Assembly (NCBI GenBank): GCA_030141605.1
Contig: JAQGDQ010000409.1
Location: 1-60,773 of the forward strand
Length of the DNA stretch: 60,773 nucleotides
Direction of reading: 5' to 3'
Source: Tubiluchus corallicola
Lineage: Eukaryota > Priapulida > Priapulimorpha > Priapulimorphida > Tubiluchidae
In this document: one piece after another, positions 51,901 through 54,115 of the stretch
How the letters are laid out: each line of letters opens with the position of its first letter
Numbering within the stretch: the first letter of the stretch is position 1
Notes under the pieces: model-generated
The model's input: the letters and a program-made list of their open reading frames with translations, nothing else
Told to the model about the DNA's origin: nothing
Databases searched by the model: none
Translations under genes and position numbers: made by a program

Positions 51901-54115
51901 AAGATCCTTCTAGTAAGTCATTCTGCTTTCGTACACTTAACCTCTGACCTGCAGCAACTGTGCATGCATAAAATGAAACTATCAAAAGGTTTATTCGATG
52001 AAAGTGAAACTGAAAGGAAAGTGCAATGGCAAACCGAAACAAAAATTTCATTCCTCCAATTATTGCATTTTCTGTTCAGTTTCATTTTCGTTGAAATCTA
52101 TTGTTTCATAGCCGAAACTCTGATAAATTTTGACACTATTTTTCTGCGATTTTAGTAATACATTATTTGTTCAGTTTACCTTTTGTTTTTTTTCCTATTT
52201 TTCCTAGCTGTTAAAAGCTGACCAAAAATCTTGGCTAAAATAGTTCAAATAAAGCAAGCATTTCCTCTAGTATGCATGTTAAAGCCAGCTTTTTATGGCA
52301 ATGTGACATATCTTCAGTGGTGTGAACTAGTGATAGGCGATACCACTTTTTTCAAGTAAACATGACTACCGATTACTTTTAGGCGGTAATCGATTACTGA
52401 GATTGCTTGGCGGCATCTGTTTCAAAATACGAGCAGCTAACACAAACCTGTGCTCACGGTGCATGTTAAAACTTTACTGAAGTTGTTGAAGTTGATGCTG
52501 CATGAGTTTTGTTTCTGAAAGTGTTTATGTCCGCGATTTACACATGTTGAAAATTATTTCAGACACATTTTGCATTCAATTTTTTACAGTTCGTTTAGTA
52601 TTAATTACTTAATAAAGTAATTGATACCAGAGAGTTGCGAAAAAGTAATCGATTACGCTCACCATGACTGTGAACTGGAAAGCTCCAAGGTGTCCAGGCA
52701 CAATAAACCGAAATATGAAAGCGTAATTTGAACAAAACCAAGCTTATTACATGTTCAATTTTATAATTCATGAAATACAGGTGACAAAAATATTAACAAA
52801 ATAAAATTTGTTTATTTTTTGGTGCAGCAAAGTAAGCAAACAAGCAAAAATAAATGTTTACTTATTTCAGTTTTTTTTAAGTTTTAATGAAAGTTGGTTT
52901 AGCGATTATGATTTCAGTTTGATTTCGATACGGCATCGGTTTCCTATGTTTCATAAATATCAGTTTTGGTTTTTGACTTCAGTTTTGGTAACATCCCTGA
53001 TAAAAAGTACAAACACAACTCAAATGGTCTACAGCGTGGAACCTATTATAATGTTCATAATTTCAAGCTGATATCGAAGAATCACTTACTGTTATGAGCA
53101 AAAGACAAAAATTCTTGCTTGGAATACAGTCATCTATCTAAAGAGGCCAACTAAATGCATTTTTAATTCAACCAAACATTTCAACACACTTATAATTTCA
53201 AATTAATTTGTTATACCATTAACTGTTTTGCCAATTGACAGCCACAAGAACAATCATGGCTCCTAGATGCTATGATAGATCAACCCGCCCTAAAACTTAA
53301 TTCTGGTCTAAACTAACTACTGAGTATTTATTAAACCCCAACTGATGCTAAAAAGCACAGTTTTCTATTTTGAAAAGTTTCAAACAATAATCGCGTTCAC
53401 AATTAGTCATATTCAATTCAATTCAACTTTATTTTTCTCAATAATAGTCAAAATTCGACATGATTGTTTTGGCATTTCAGTGTAACTGAGGAGTAGCGAA
53501 AGACCTGTTGGTCACTTGATCAGCTGCCCCTTATTAAAAAAAATACAAGTTTACTTACAAGCGCAGAAAATTTTTTAGGTGATTATCATACAAAAAACAT
53601 TACAGTATTAAAAATAAATTTGGAATTAGATTATACACTCAAGTAGCAGAAATGGTATTGTGTATGCCTAATCACTTAATCTAGTCAGAGTTTCAATAAG
53701 GCAACAAACTTAGTATTTCAAATACAACAAGAAACACAAATTCACATTTAAGGATGTGTTTTAACAAATTAACATTAACATTGTTTTATTTACGAAAGCT
53801 GCACTACTCCTAGTTCCATAGTTAACAGCCTCCAGACTCATACGTCAAGTGCTCGCTGCATTCAAACGACTTGTATGGATTATATGGTATTTTCAACTAT
53901 TTTCATTTGTAAGTGAGTTATTCTATTGCTGCAATACATTAAAACTTTACTATTTCCACCGACTCAGACAAAACATCATAACTTACTCGATCGTAAACAA
54001 TGTCGCACGCTATTGCCTTCAGATTTTCCATCGTGATCTCCCCAGCTATAGTGATTTGTCTCCAGTGAAGTCCTAGCTTCATGTCAAAAGTTCTTGAGCC
54101 TGATTCTAGTGCCAT
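2350..54115 (-). CDS. PRKD: Protein kinase D homologue, gene overview (14 exons, 3' end outside window)
   Basis: Diacylglycerol-activated serine/threonine kinase of the CaMK group; family members act at the trans-Golgi, plasma membrane and nucleus downstream of PKC. Fourteen exons, all bounded by AG acceptors and GT donors, join in consistent phase to 565 codons: 53987-54115, 21198-21336, 20692-20823, 19444-19604, 15946-16065, 14917-15019, 12522-12614, 10610-10736, 8067-8190, 6935-7012, 4502-4757, 3724-3776, 3535-3607, 2350-2456. Domain order is ubiquitin-like, C1a, C1b, acidic stretch, PH, kinase N-lobe, which is the PKD-specific arrangement. The vertebrate Ala/Pro-rich N-terminus is absent. 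The catalytic loop, DFG and activation loop must lie left of base 1. The gene symbol is the family name, since an invertebrate copy is likely co-orthologous to PRKD1/2/3. The exon 4 donor is the only weak junction. Confidence 0.93.
2483..2762. repeat. 150-bp tandem duplication, about 1.9 units
   Basis: The segment starting AAGTCTAGTTTCACTG at 2483 recurs at 2633 almost unchanged. It lies just upstream (in gene direction) of PRKD exon 14, within the intron. Confidence 0.95.
2864..3475. repeat. 22-bp minisatellite, about 27 units
   Basis: Unit TCTTAGTAAACATAAACACR plus TA, with scattered substitutions. It fills most of the intron between PRKD exons 13 and 14, in the loop of the inverted repeat. 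Confidence 0.96.
3535..3607 (-). CDS. PRKD: PRKD exon 13: kinase glycine loop
   Basis: 24 codons plus one base: [20 protein letters not shown], then IVYG. This is the start of the kinase domain; GSGQFGIV is the ATP-binding glycine loop (GxGxFGxV). Family: [25 protein letters not shown]. Acceptor ATTGTAG, donor GTAATT. It lies in the spacer of the inverted repeat, between the right arm and the 22-bp minisatellite, and is not duplicated in the left arm. Confidence 0.97.
3724..3776 (-). CDS. PRKD: PRKD exon 12: PH-kinase linker
   Basis: 53 bp: split Lys, then [17 protein letters not shown], between ATTTTAG and GTAAAT. Vertebrate PKD has a similar short linker ending QENVD before ISTVYQIF. Phase 0 to exon 13. 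The antisense copy at 1996-2048 is identical in sequence as far as I can compare. Confidence 0.9.
3886..4255. mobile_element. MITE family 2, right-arm copy
   Basis: About 370 bp between inverted CAATAAGCCTTTTCACAG and CTGGAATTGTGAAAAGGCTT ends. Located in PRKD intron 11. The internal sequence differs from the left-arm copy by many substitutions. Confidence 0.85.
4502..4757 (-). CDS. PRKD: PRKD exon 11: end of the PH domain (sense copy)
   Basis: 85 codons plus one base. [11 protein letters not shown] follows YYK of exon 10; then [20 protein letters not shown] and [16 protein letters not shown], matching vertebrate NPHCFEITTANVVYYVGEN and MWEIAIQHALMPVIPK. The tryptophan of the C-terminal PH helix is present (TWEHAI). 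Acceptor TTTTTTAG, donor GTAAGT. It lies inside the right arm of the inverted repeat; an antisense copy with the same length, same splice sites and identical protein sits at 1025-1280. Confidence 0.96.
4915..5268. repeat. 39-bp minisatellite, about 9 units (right arm)
   Basis: Same array as 513-868 in reverse. Variant units (GTGCC versus GCGCC) occur in a similar order, which suggests the array predates the inverted duplication. Confidence 0.95.
5789..6366. other. PRKD intron 10, AT-rich part
   Basis: No gene seen. Around 6090-6170 is a short stretch related to MITE family 1 (GTCAATTGGGTC..., GGCACCTACTGTA). Confidence 0.5.
6367..6888. mobile_element. MITE with TTAA target duplication (piggyBac-like)
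   Basis: TTAA at 6367-6370 and at 6885-6888 flank inverted ends AGGAAAACCGGACGATTG and CAATCGTCCGATTTTCCT. The centre (6530-6620) is more GC-rich. TTAA duplication is typical of piggyBac-mobilised elements. No open frame of note. Confidence 0.72.
6935..7012 (-). CDS. PRKD: PRKD exon 10: middle of the PH domain
   Basis: Exactly 26 codons in phase 0: [20 protein letters not shown], then TSKYYK. Family equivalent: [26 protein letters not shown]. The tyrosine pair before EIPL is retained. Acceptor TTTACAG, donor GTAA. A TTAA-flanked MITE ends 46 bp downstream of the exon (6888). Confidence 0.95.
7238..7602. mobile_element. MITE family 2, copy in PRKD intron 9
   Basis: Internal sequence closely follows the copies at 3886-4255 and 11856-12248 (GGTTGCAAGACGTTG, CACTTAACCTTTGACCTTTT) and ends GGAACTGTGAAAATACTTAT, a mutated terminal repeat. 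The left terminal repeat is not recognisable. Confidence 0.75.
8067..8190 (-). CDS. PRKD: PRKD exon 9: start of the PH domain
   Basis: 41 codons: [20 protein letters not shown], then [14 protein letters not shown]. It matches vertebrate [36 protein letters not shown] almost residue for residue. GWMVHFT is the first PH-domain strand. Acceptor TTTACAG, donor GTGAGT, phase 0 to exon 10. The PKD PH domain holds the kinase inactive in the resting state. Confidence 0.96.
8342..8744. mobile_element. MITE with imperfect terminal inverted repeats
   Basis: Starts TAGGGGTGAACA and ends TGCTCACCCTTA, inverted relatives. Inside are inverted ATTCGAATT/AATTCGAATT-rich stretches. No coding capacity. Located in PRKD intron 8. 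Confidence 0.6.
8745..9135. other. AT-rich intron, no gene
   Basis: Short duplicated phrases (ATTCACCAAGCTGTAAGCAG / ATTCACTAAACTGTAAGCAG around 8910 and 8990); otherwise nothing recognised. Confidence 0.4.
9136..10609. repeat. 82-bp minisatellite, about 18 units, ending at the PRKD exon 8 donor
   Basis: Unit TTGTGTCTTATCTTGCTTGT ... AAATACACACTATTG, 82 bp, highly uniform. The last unit runs to base 10609, next to the exon. On the minus strand each unit carries GTGTGTATTT or GTGCGTATTT; the latter equals the real donor (GTGCGTATTT). The CACAC and CGCAC variants alternate in a partly regular order, which hints at higher-order copying. Confidence 0.97.
10610..10736 (-). CDS. PRKD: PRKD exon 8: acidic linker between C1b and PH
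   Basis: 41 codons plus split codons, strongly acidic ([21 protein letters not shown]...). Phase fits exon 7 (G|AA = Glu) and exon 9 (AG|T = Ser). PKD proteins have an acidic stretch at this place (EEGSDDNDSE... in vertebrates) implicated in keeping the kinase autoinhibited; sequence itself is not conserved, so the call rests on position, phase, charge and splice sites (CTAG acceptor, GTGCGT donor). An 82-bp minisatellite array begins right at the donor. Confidence 0.85.
10929..11001 (-). mobile_element. tRNA-derived relic (tRNA-Cys-like SINE head or tRNA pseudogene)
   Basis: On the minus strand, an A-box-like stretch ATAGCTTAAGTGGCAGAGCA, then a GACCTGCAG anticodon region and a B box GGTTCAAATC at normal spacing. 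This resembles tRNA-Cys (ATAGCTCAGTGGTAGAGCAT ... CTGCAGATC ... GGTTCAAATC). Acceptor ends do not pair, so it is not a functional tRNA. Confidence 0.6.
11256..11328 (-). mobile_element. Second, weaker tRNA-like relic
   Basis: Minus strand shows TAGCGTAATTGCATGTGACG followed about 30 bp later by GCAGTTCAATTGTC, loosely an A and B box. It may be part of the same SINE family as 10929-11001 or chance. Confidence 0.3.
11856..12248. mobile_element. MITE family 2, copy in PRKD intron 7
   Basis: Starts ACAAGCCTTTTCACAGTTTC and ends GGAACTATGAAAAGGTTT; interior matches the other family members. Confidence 0.8.
12522..12614 (-). CDS. PRKD: PRKD exon 7: end of C1b, with unusual zinc spacing
   Basis: 30 codons with split codons at both ends. 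Reads (D)[19 protein letters not shown] and then [11 protein letters not shown]. It corresponds to vertebrate [21 protein letters not shown]. The zinc pattern here is C-x4-H-x4-C-x7-C instead of C-x4-H-x2-C-x7-C: two residues are inserted between the histidine and the next cysteine. Splice sites (TTTTTTCAG, GTTTGT) and phase are normal and the frame is intact, so it is not a simple pseudo-exon. Zinc site 2 and lipid binding of C1b might be altered. Confidence 0.9.
13001..13370. mobile_element. hAT-like repeat family 4, truncated copy
   Basis: Begins CAGGGATGTTACCGAAAG; interior (CGGTTGAGTTTCATTTTC, TCATAGCCGAAACTTTCG, GGCACGATCAACCGAAATAT) recurs at 51998-52999, where the opposite end GGTAACATCCCTG is kept. 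The right end is missing here. Confidence 0.65.
14004..14192 (+). pseudogene. hAT transposase C-terminal dimerisation domain remnant
   Basis: Reads [20 protein letters not shown] and onward to RKIRKLKF, then stop. [20 protein letters not shown] is the conserved hAT dimerisation motif also found in ZMYM1-like domesticated proteins. The rest of the transposase (DDE core, BED finger) is absent, so the copy is dead. Confidence 0.8.
14205..14300. repeat. Approximately 16-bp tandem repeat, 5-6 units
   Basis: Unit GTGTAAACTTAAATT with TGAATT variants, just after the hAT stop codon, inside the element. Confidence 0.85.
14917..15019 (-). CDS. PRKD: PRKD exon 6: first part of C1b
   Basis: 34 codons plus one base: [10 protein letters not shown], then C-x2-C (CMIC), [13 protein letters not shown] and the third zinc cysteine. 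It is nearly identical in layout to vertebrate C1b ([33 protein letters not shown]). Acceptor TTTCAG, donor GTGCTA. C1b is the high-affinity phorbol-ester site in PKD. A CCACA-rich satellite begins about 85 bp upstream of the acceptor (15104). Confidence 0.95.
15104..15402. repeat. CCACA-rich simple satellite
   Basis: Nearly all C, A and some T on the plus strand (CACCACACC-type). It creates long histidine/threonine-rich frames that are not genes. It is bounded on the right by ATTAATTAGTAATG, which also occurs just left of it (15048-15070). Confidence 0.92.
15946..16065 (-). CDS. PRKD: PRKD exon 5: inter-C1 linker
   Basis: Exactly 40 codons, phase 0 at both ends, from [10 protein letters not shown] to KHMASRPK, bounded by TTTTAG and GTGAAG. 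Serine/arginine rich. The stretch RERSASWS then [14 protein letters not shown] corresponds to the vertebrate linker [24 protein letters not shown] directly before C1b, a region that in vertebrates carries phosphoserines bound by 14-3-3. RERSAS is a plausible basophilic phosphosite of the same kind (inference). It reads straight into exon 6 (VPHTL). Confidence 0.85.
16255..16352 (+). mobile_element. 5S rRNA-derived relic (SINE3-like head or 5S pseudogene)
   Basis: GAAAAGAAGTTAAGCAAGGC, then GGCCAGT, TGGTTGGTTGACC and GCTGTAGG follow the 3' two thirds of 5S rRNA (AGCTAAGCAGGGTCGGGCC, AGTACTTGGATGGGAGACC, GTGCTGTAGG) in order and spacing. The 5' third is too degraded. An unrelated sequence continues downstream, as in a SINE body. 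Confidence 0.55.
16353..17386. other. Intron without recognised genes
   Basis: AT-rich PRKD intron 4. A slightly GC-richer patch around 17000-17060 has no open frame or known motif. The part 16353-16560 could be a SINE body. Confidence 0.4.
17387..17500. repeat. 38-bp tandem repeat, 3 units
   Basis: Unit GATGTATGTGAACGCATGTC..., three nearly perfect copies starting 17387, 17425 and 17463. Confidence 0.95.
17860..18165 (+). mobile_element. 3' end of a non-LTR retrotransposon
   Basis: GGGGACGACTAGATAGCTTG (18039) ... CATTGTGAAATAAATATTC ... CTTATCTTAT matches the 3' tail at 37467-37620 (GGGGGACGACTAGATAGC ... CTTATCTTACCTTACC). A 3' UTR-like sequence ending in a short tandem tail is typical of 5'-truncated non-LTR insertions. 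Confidence 0.7.
18166..19443. other. PRKD intron 4, with a GC-rich patch at 18340-18490
   Basis: No exon could be supported. The patch 18340-18490 is CpG-rich (GGATCGCGCGGCGCTGAC) in otherwise AT-rich DNA, near a TGACGTCA at 18251. It might be an internal regulatory element or alternative promoter. 19167-19190 is a C-rich run. Confidence 0.35.
19444..19604 (-). CDS. PRKD: PRKD exon 4: end of C1a and start of the C1a-C1b linker
   Basis: Begins with the split Asp, then [17 protein letters not shown], which completes C1a with canonical C-x2-C-x4-H-x2-C-x7-C spacing (family: CGLNYHKRCAFKIPNNC). A basic patch (AAKRRSS) and a Ser/Thr-rich linker follow, as in vertebrate PKD (RRRRLSNVSL). The acceptor is certain. 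The donor is not: phase 0 is needed to join exon 5, and the only fitting GT is at 19443 (AAC|GTACAC, weak). A GTGCCT donor slightly upstream would need an extra unseen exon. The domain call is firm; the 3' border is tentative. Confidence 0.85.
20692..20823 (-). CDS. PRKD: PRKD exon 3: first part of C1a
   Basis: 43 codons flanked by split codons. [13 protein letters not shown] opens the C1a domain, followed by CDFC, the hydrophobic [13 protein letters not shown] loop and the third zinc cysteine. Spacing H-x12-C-x2-C-x13-C is canonical. The family equivalent is [20 protein letters not shown]. C1a binds diacylglycerol or phorbol ester and recruits the kinase to Golgi or plasma membrane. Acceptor ATTGCAG, donor GTAAGG. 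The codon for Asp in CQDC is split with exon 4. Confidence 0.95.
20871..21254. repeat. 192-bp tandem duplication that includes the 3' end of PRKD exon 2
   Basis: TAGTATGCATAAACTCCTTT recurs at 20871 and 21063; homology runs to about 21058 and 21250. The second unit covers bases 21198-21250 of exon 2. In the first unit the exon-derived part (about 21006-21058) keeps an open frame and a mutated donor (GTCAGT instead of GTGAGT). C-run lengths differ between units. Confidence 0.92.
21198..21336 (-). CDS. PRKD: PRKD exon 2: second half of the ubiquitin-like domain
   Basis: 46 codons plus one base, starting [20 protein letters not shown] and ending in IEIIIS, between a TTTGCAG acceptor and a GTGAGT donor. 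It matches the PKD family stretch [20 protein letters not shown]...GDLIEVVLS closely. The start phase fits exon 1 (CGA|TAT) and the end phase fits exon 3 (T|CA = Ser). The last ~50 bp of the exon and its donor are also present, decayed, in a tandem copy 192 bp downstream in the intron (about 21006-21058). Confidence 0.93.
21773..22115. mobile_element. MITE family 1 (pogo/Tigger-like), truncated copy
   Basis: Begins TACACTCATACCTCGGTTTA and follows 58447-58872 in its interior (GGACACAGTCCGTTGTTACG, GACACCTACTGTATTGGCTTAG), but the right terminal repeat is missing. It contains a local duplication of TTACATCATTACATCAGTGC. Confidence 0.8.
22116..22727. other. Start of PRKD intron 1 interior, no gene
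   Basis: AT-rich, no recognised motif; a 70-codon minus frame at 22219-22431 shows no similarity I recognise. Confidence 0.4.
22728..23410. repeat. 34-bp minisatellite, about 20 units
   Basis: Unit AGAGATGACACTTAATTTTA plus AAATTGTAGGTCCC; variants GATACT/GACACT and TCCCAG/TCCAAG alternate. The units contain the near-palindrome TTAATTTTAAAATT. Confidence 0.96.
23487..23560. mobile_element. hAT-like terminal fragment
   Basis: CAGGGGCGTGTTAACC, then TAGGCTATAGCCTAGGGCGG and GAGGGGCGCC, resembling the ends of the hAT element at 13827. A related GCCTAGGGCGTCGTGAAG stretch at 23873 could be the opposite end, giving a roughly 0.4-kb element. Confidence 0.45.
23561..26165. other. Intron 1 segment with no supported gene
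   Basis: Several 70-116 codon frames on both strands, none recognised. 25860-25990 (ending AATGAATAAATTCTTGAAAC) looks like the 3' end of a retrotransposed sequence, followed by non-coding DNA. Confidence 0.4.
26166..26204. repeat. (AAT)n microsatellite
   Basis: About 13 ATA/AAT triplets following AAAAGAGTT; a likely tail of a non-LTR insertion upstream. Confidence 0.9.
26380..26643 (+). mobile_element. 3' end of a non-LTR retrotransposon with (CTA)n tail
   Basis: Ends AGGCAAAATAAAGATTATAC followed by CTACTACTACTAC. The same kind of end (GTCAATAAAAACTACCACTACTACTAG) occurs at 46020-46050 after a retrotransposon ORF remnant, supporting a shared family. Confidence 0.55.
27202..27485. repeat. 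Direct repeat copy 1 at the retrotransposon 5' end
   Basis: Starts TTAATGCGCATGTACCAAG and ends TTTTTCAATTATTTG; recurs with few changes at 27528-27811. The two copies are separated by about 42 bp of unrelated sequence. Confidence 0.95.
27528..27811. repeat. Direct repeat copy 2, running into the retrotransposon ORF
   Basis: Second copy of the 284-bp repeat; its last 40 bp encode the first residues of the retrotransposon-like frame. Either a local tandem duplication of the truncated 5' end, or two insertions. Confidence 0.93.
27770..30082 (+). pseudogene. 5'-truncated non-LTR retrotransposon ORF2 (reverse transcriptase, CR1/Jockey group)
   Basis: The frame carries the thumb-side linker before RT, then RT blocks: SNYRPV at about 28520, [13 protein letters not shown] with catalytic Asp, [20 protein letters not shown], and FADDT. 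The C-terminal part has a Cys/His knuckle ([18 protein letters not shown]). The apurinic endonuclease domain is missing. Breaks: stop codon at 28081, a frameshift between about 28533 and 28560, a stop at 29091 and further frame damage to 29282. Non-functional. The 3' UTR probably continues to about 30430, but no clear tail was found. It inserted in sense relative to the plus strand, opposite to PRKD. Confidence 0.92.
30083..31427. other. Retrotransposon 3' flank and intron, no gene
   Basis: A-rich stretches at 30720-30870. A TGACGTCA at 31152-31159. No exon supported. Confidence 0.4.
31428..31944 (+). repeat. Dispersed repeat family 3, copy A
   Basis: From AGGAAGACAGGATGA through GATGACATCACAAACTAACA to TTAAGATTGGGACCGGGTTT. 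Same family at 34438-34966 (inverted), 39510-40104 and 47385-47812. No coding potential; class unknown. Confidence 0.88.
31945..33783. other. Intron 1 segment; CT-rich microsatellite at 32430-32565
   Basis: 32430-32565 is almost pure pyrimidine (TCTCTCCCTC-type). A 97-codon frame over it is low-complexity. Nothing else recognised. Confidence 0.45.
33784..34437 (+). pseudogene. Decayed reverse transcriptase fragment with duplicated catalytic-region motif
   Basis: Encodes [20 protein letters not shown] then DIQN, and immediately again [13 protein letters not shown]...NDIQN (33905-33990 and 33991-34065), the RT block VPQGSxLGPLLFLIYIND. Further on, [18 protein letters not shown] is recognisable in a broken frame. 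Many stops. The right end is cut by repeat family 3, copy B. Confidence 0.8.
34438..34966 (-). repeat. Dispersed repeat family 3, copy B (inverted)
   Basis: Starts GTAAAACCGGACCCAATCG and ends ATCATCCTGTCTTCCT, reverse of copy A. It directly follows the RT relic, so it probably inserted into it. Confidence 0.85.
34967..37149. other. Intron 1 segment without a supported gene
   Basis: An 78-codon plus frame at 36057-36293 ([20 protein letters not shown]...) is hydrophobic then basic and unrecognised; I treat it as unproven. (TA)n at 36541-36576 and a (ATC)n run at 36855-36880 are present. 35840-36050 is A-rich. Confidence 0.4.
37150..37625 (+). pseudogene. Non-LTR retrotransposon ORF2 tail, 3' UTR and CCTTA tail
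   Basis: [20 protein letters not shown] then PFNIKEL is the usual C-terminal end of CR1/Jockey-type ORF2 (WNSLP-like). After stops comes the 3' UTR GGGGGACGACTAGATAGCTTG ... GAAATAAACATTC, also seen at 17860-18165, and a (CTTAC)n tail at 37588-37610. Confidence 0.75.
37626..39509. other. Intron 1 segment, no gene
   Basis: A partial direct repeat: GGTATAAAATTTCAAGACGAATTTTT occurs near 38711 and 39185, each followed by GCTTTA...GTAAGT. TGACGTCA occurs at 38338 and 39444. Confidence 0.4.
39510..40104 (+). repeat. Dispersed repeat family 3, copy C
   Basis: AGGAAGACAGGATGAC ... GATGACATCACAAACTAACA ... CAGTTTAACATAGGGTCAGG. It is the longest copy and includes a stretch (GCTTTCCGAAATGCAGGCGC) shared with copy D. 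Confidence 0.88.
40160..40790. other. CpG-dense, TCGC-rich block
   Basis: About 0.6 kb with very frequent TCGC, GCGA and TTCGCAAA-type words on both strands (for example GTCGCAAAACTCGCC, GGCGAATATTTCGCGATG, GCGCAAACATGTTTTGCG). This composition is unlike the AT-rich surroundings. No conserved frame. It may be an unclassified foldback repeat. Confidence 0.55.
41515..41850. repeat. Degenerate ~37-bp minisatellite, about 8-9 units
   Basis: Core GATACCATTTTGCACAGGTR followed by GGGTAGGGTAGGAT. An outlying unit begins near 41298. Both strands give open frames that are repeats only. Confidence 0.88.
41851..43059. other. Intron 1 segment with a regulatory candidate, no gene
   Basis: AT-rich apart from about 42110-42540. 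No exon supported. See the entry at 42305-42348. Confidence 0.4.
42305..42348. promoter_or_regulatory. Clustered NF-Y, RFX X-box and CRE-like sites
   Basis: Within 44 bp: ATTGG (inverse CCAAT, 42305-42309), the palindrome GTTGCCATGGTAAC (42309-42322, a full RFX X-box fitting GTNRCC-N-RGYAAC), and TAACGTCAT (42340-42348, CRE-like). RFX, CREB and NF-Y cooperate on the X-Y module of MHC class II promoters, and X-boxes mark cilium gene promoters. Function here is inference. Confidence 0.45.
43060..43505. repeat. Two (ATTGT)n-type simple repeat tracts
   Basis: 43060-43190 and 43425-43505 consist of ATTGT/ATTGC/ATTAT pentamers, separated by an A-rich stretch. Confidence 0.85.
43506..44469. other. 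Intron 1 segment, no gene
   Basis: Around 44110-44270 (TGGCAAATGCAACACG ... AGAAGTAAATAAATATTC) is probably a 3' retrotransposon end. No other feature recognised. Confidence 0.35.
44470..44790. repeat. Variable-length minisatellite with embedded CA microsatellite
   Basis: Nine or so units of TCAATGCCAGGTTCATGATG followed by a (CA)n run of different length. Open frames on both strands are repeats. Confidence 0.93.
45400..46050 (+). pseudogene. Non-LTR retrotransposon C-terminal remnant with two zinc-knuckle copies
   Basis: The frame at 45598-45804 reads [20 protein letters not shown] then [13 protein letters not shown], a C-terminal motif of CR1/RTE-like ORF2. About 200 bp upstream a second, stop-containing copy reads CNCGEI then [11 protein letters not shown]. 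After the stop there is a 3' UTR, a (TA)n tract (45938-46005) and a tail AATAAAAACTACCACTACTA. Confidence 0.7.
46051..47384. other. Intron 1 segment, no gene
   Basis: A short inverted pair near 46230-46300 (TTTGTTATTGTGAACTTAAG / CTTAAGTTCACAGTAACAAA) is the only structure noted. Confidence 0.4.
47385..47812 (+). repeat. Dispersed repeat family 3, copy D
   Basis: AAGACAGGATGATT ... AAAGCGTTTCTGATAATTAT ... TTAACATTGGGTCCGGTTTT. Central part deleted compared with copies A-C. Confidence 0.85.
47938..48433. repeat. Two direct copies of a ~180-bp segment, spacing 319 bp
   Basis: TTATTGTTACAAAACCTA ... GCTGGGCAAGTCCAGTATTA ... ACGTAAAATTATTATAGTAA at 47938-48115, repeated at 48257-48433 with divergence. 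Confidence 0.85.
48434..50654. other. Intron 1 segment, no gene
   Basis: No recognised exon. A perfect TGACGTCA at 49233-49240 followed by a short GC-rich stretch (GGCCCGCCGGGGG). Otherwise AT-rich. Confidence 0.4.
50655..51240 (-). pseudogene. L2/CR1-like non-LTR retrotransposon 3' fragment
   Basis: The minus frame encodes [31 protein letters not shown], then YTPSRNLRS and [20 protein letters not shown], the typical C-terminal end of L2/CR1-type ORF2. After stops, KTHLF-like sequence and a 3' UTR containing GCGCTATATAAATTG and a (TTATTA)n tail follow. The 5' part of the element is missing. Confidence 0.85.
51727..51997. mobile_element. MITE family 2, copy in PRKD intron 1
   Basis: GGGCTTGTCACAGTTCT ... 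GGTCAAAGGTTAAGTGTACC ... ends GAAACTATCAAAAGGTTTAT. Shorter than other copies. Confidence 0.75.
51998..52999. mobile_element. hAT-like repeat family 4, copy with right end and nested insertion
   Basis: Shares TTTCATTTTCGTTGAAATC, AAAATAGTTCAAATAAAGC and AACCGAAATATGAAAGCG with 13001-13370; right end TTGGTAACATCCCTG inverts the left end of that copy. Interrupted by a separate element at about 52325-52665. Confidence 0.65.
52325..52665. mobile_element. Nested MITE inside repeat family 4
   Basis: Interrupts the alignment between the two family 4 copies. Ends GTGATAGGCGATACCACTTTTTT and AAAAAGTAATCGATTACGCTCAC are inverted relatives; several GTAATCGATTAC palindromes are inside. Confidence 0.6.
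53408..53560. repeat. Dispersed repeat, related to 56630-56830
   Basis: CAACTTTATTTTTCTC ... GTAGCGAAAGACCTGTTGGTCA ... CAGCTGCCCCTT; the partner has CACTTTATTTATCTC ... GTAGCGAAAGACCAATTGCTCA ... CAGCTACCCTTC. Probably 3' ends of minus-strand retrotransposons. Confidence 0.5.
53987..54115 (-). CDS. PRKD: PRKD exon 1: start codon and first half of the ubiquitin-like domain
   Basis: Encodes 43 residues from [10 protein letters not shown] to IACDIVYDR, then a perfect donor GTAAGT. The stretch [11 protein letters not shown]...LKAIACDIV aligns in position and hydrophobic pattern with the vertebrate PKD N-terminus (FHIQIGLSREPV...VREMACSIV), the ubiquitin-like dimerisation domain. The chosen ATG has A at -3 and G at +4. 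The same frame stays open upstream to an ATG at 54181, which would add 22 mostly hydrophobic residues; PKD is cytosolic, so I read that part as 5' UTR or intron. A further 5' non-coding exon cannot be excluded. The intron that follows is about 32.6 kb. Confidence 0.82.
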
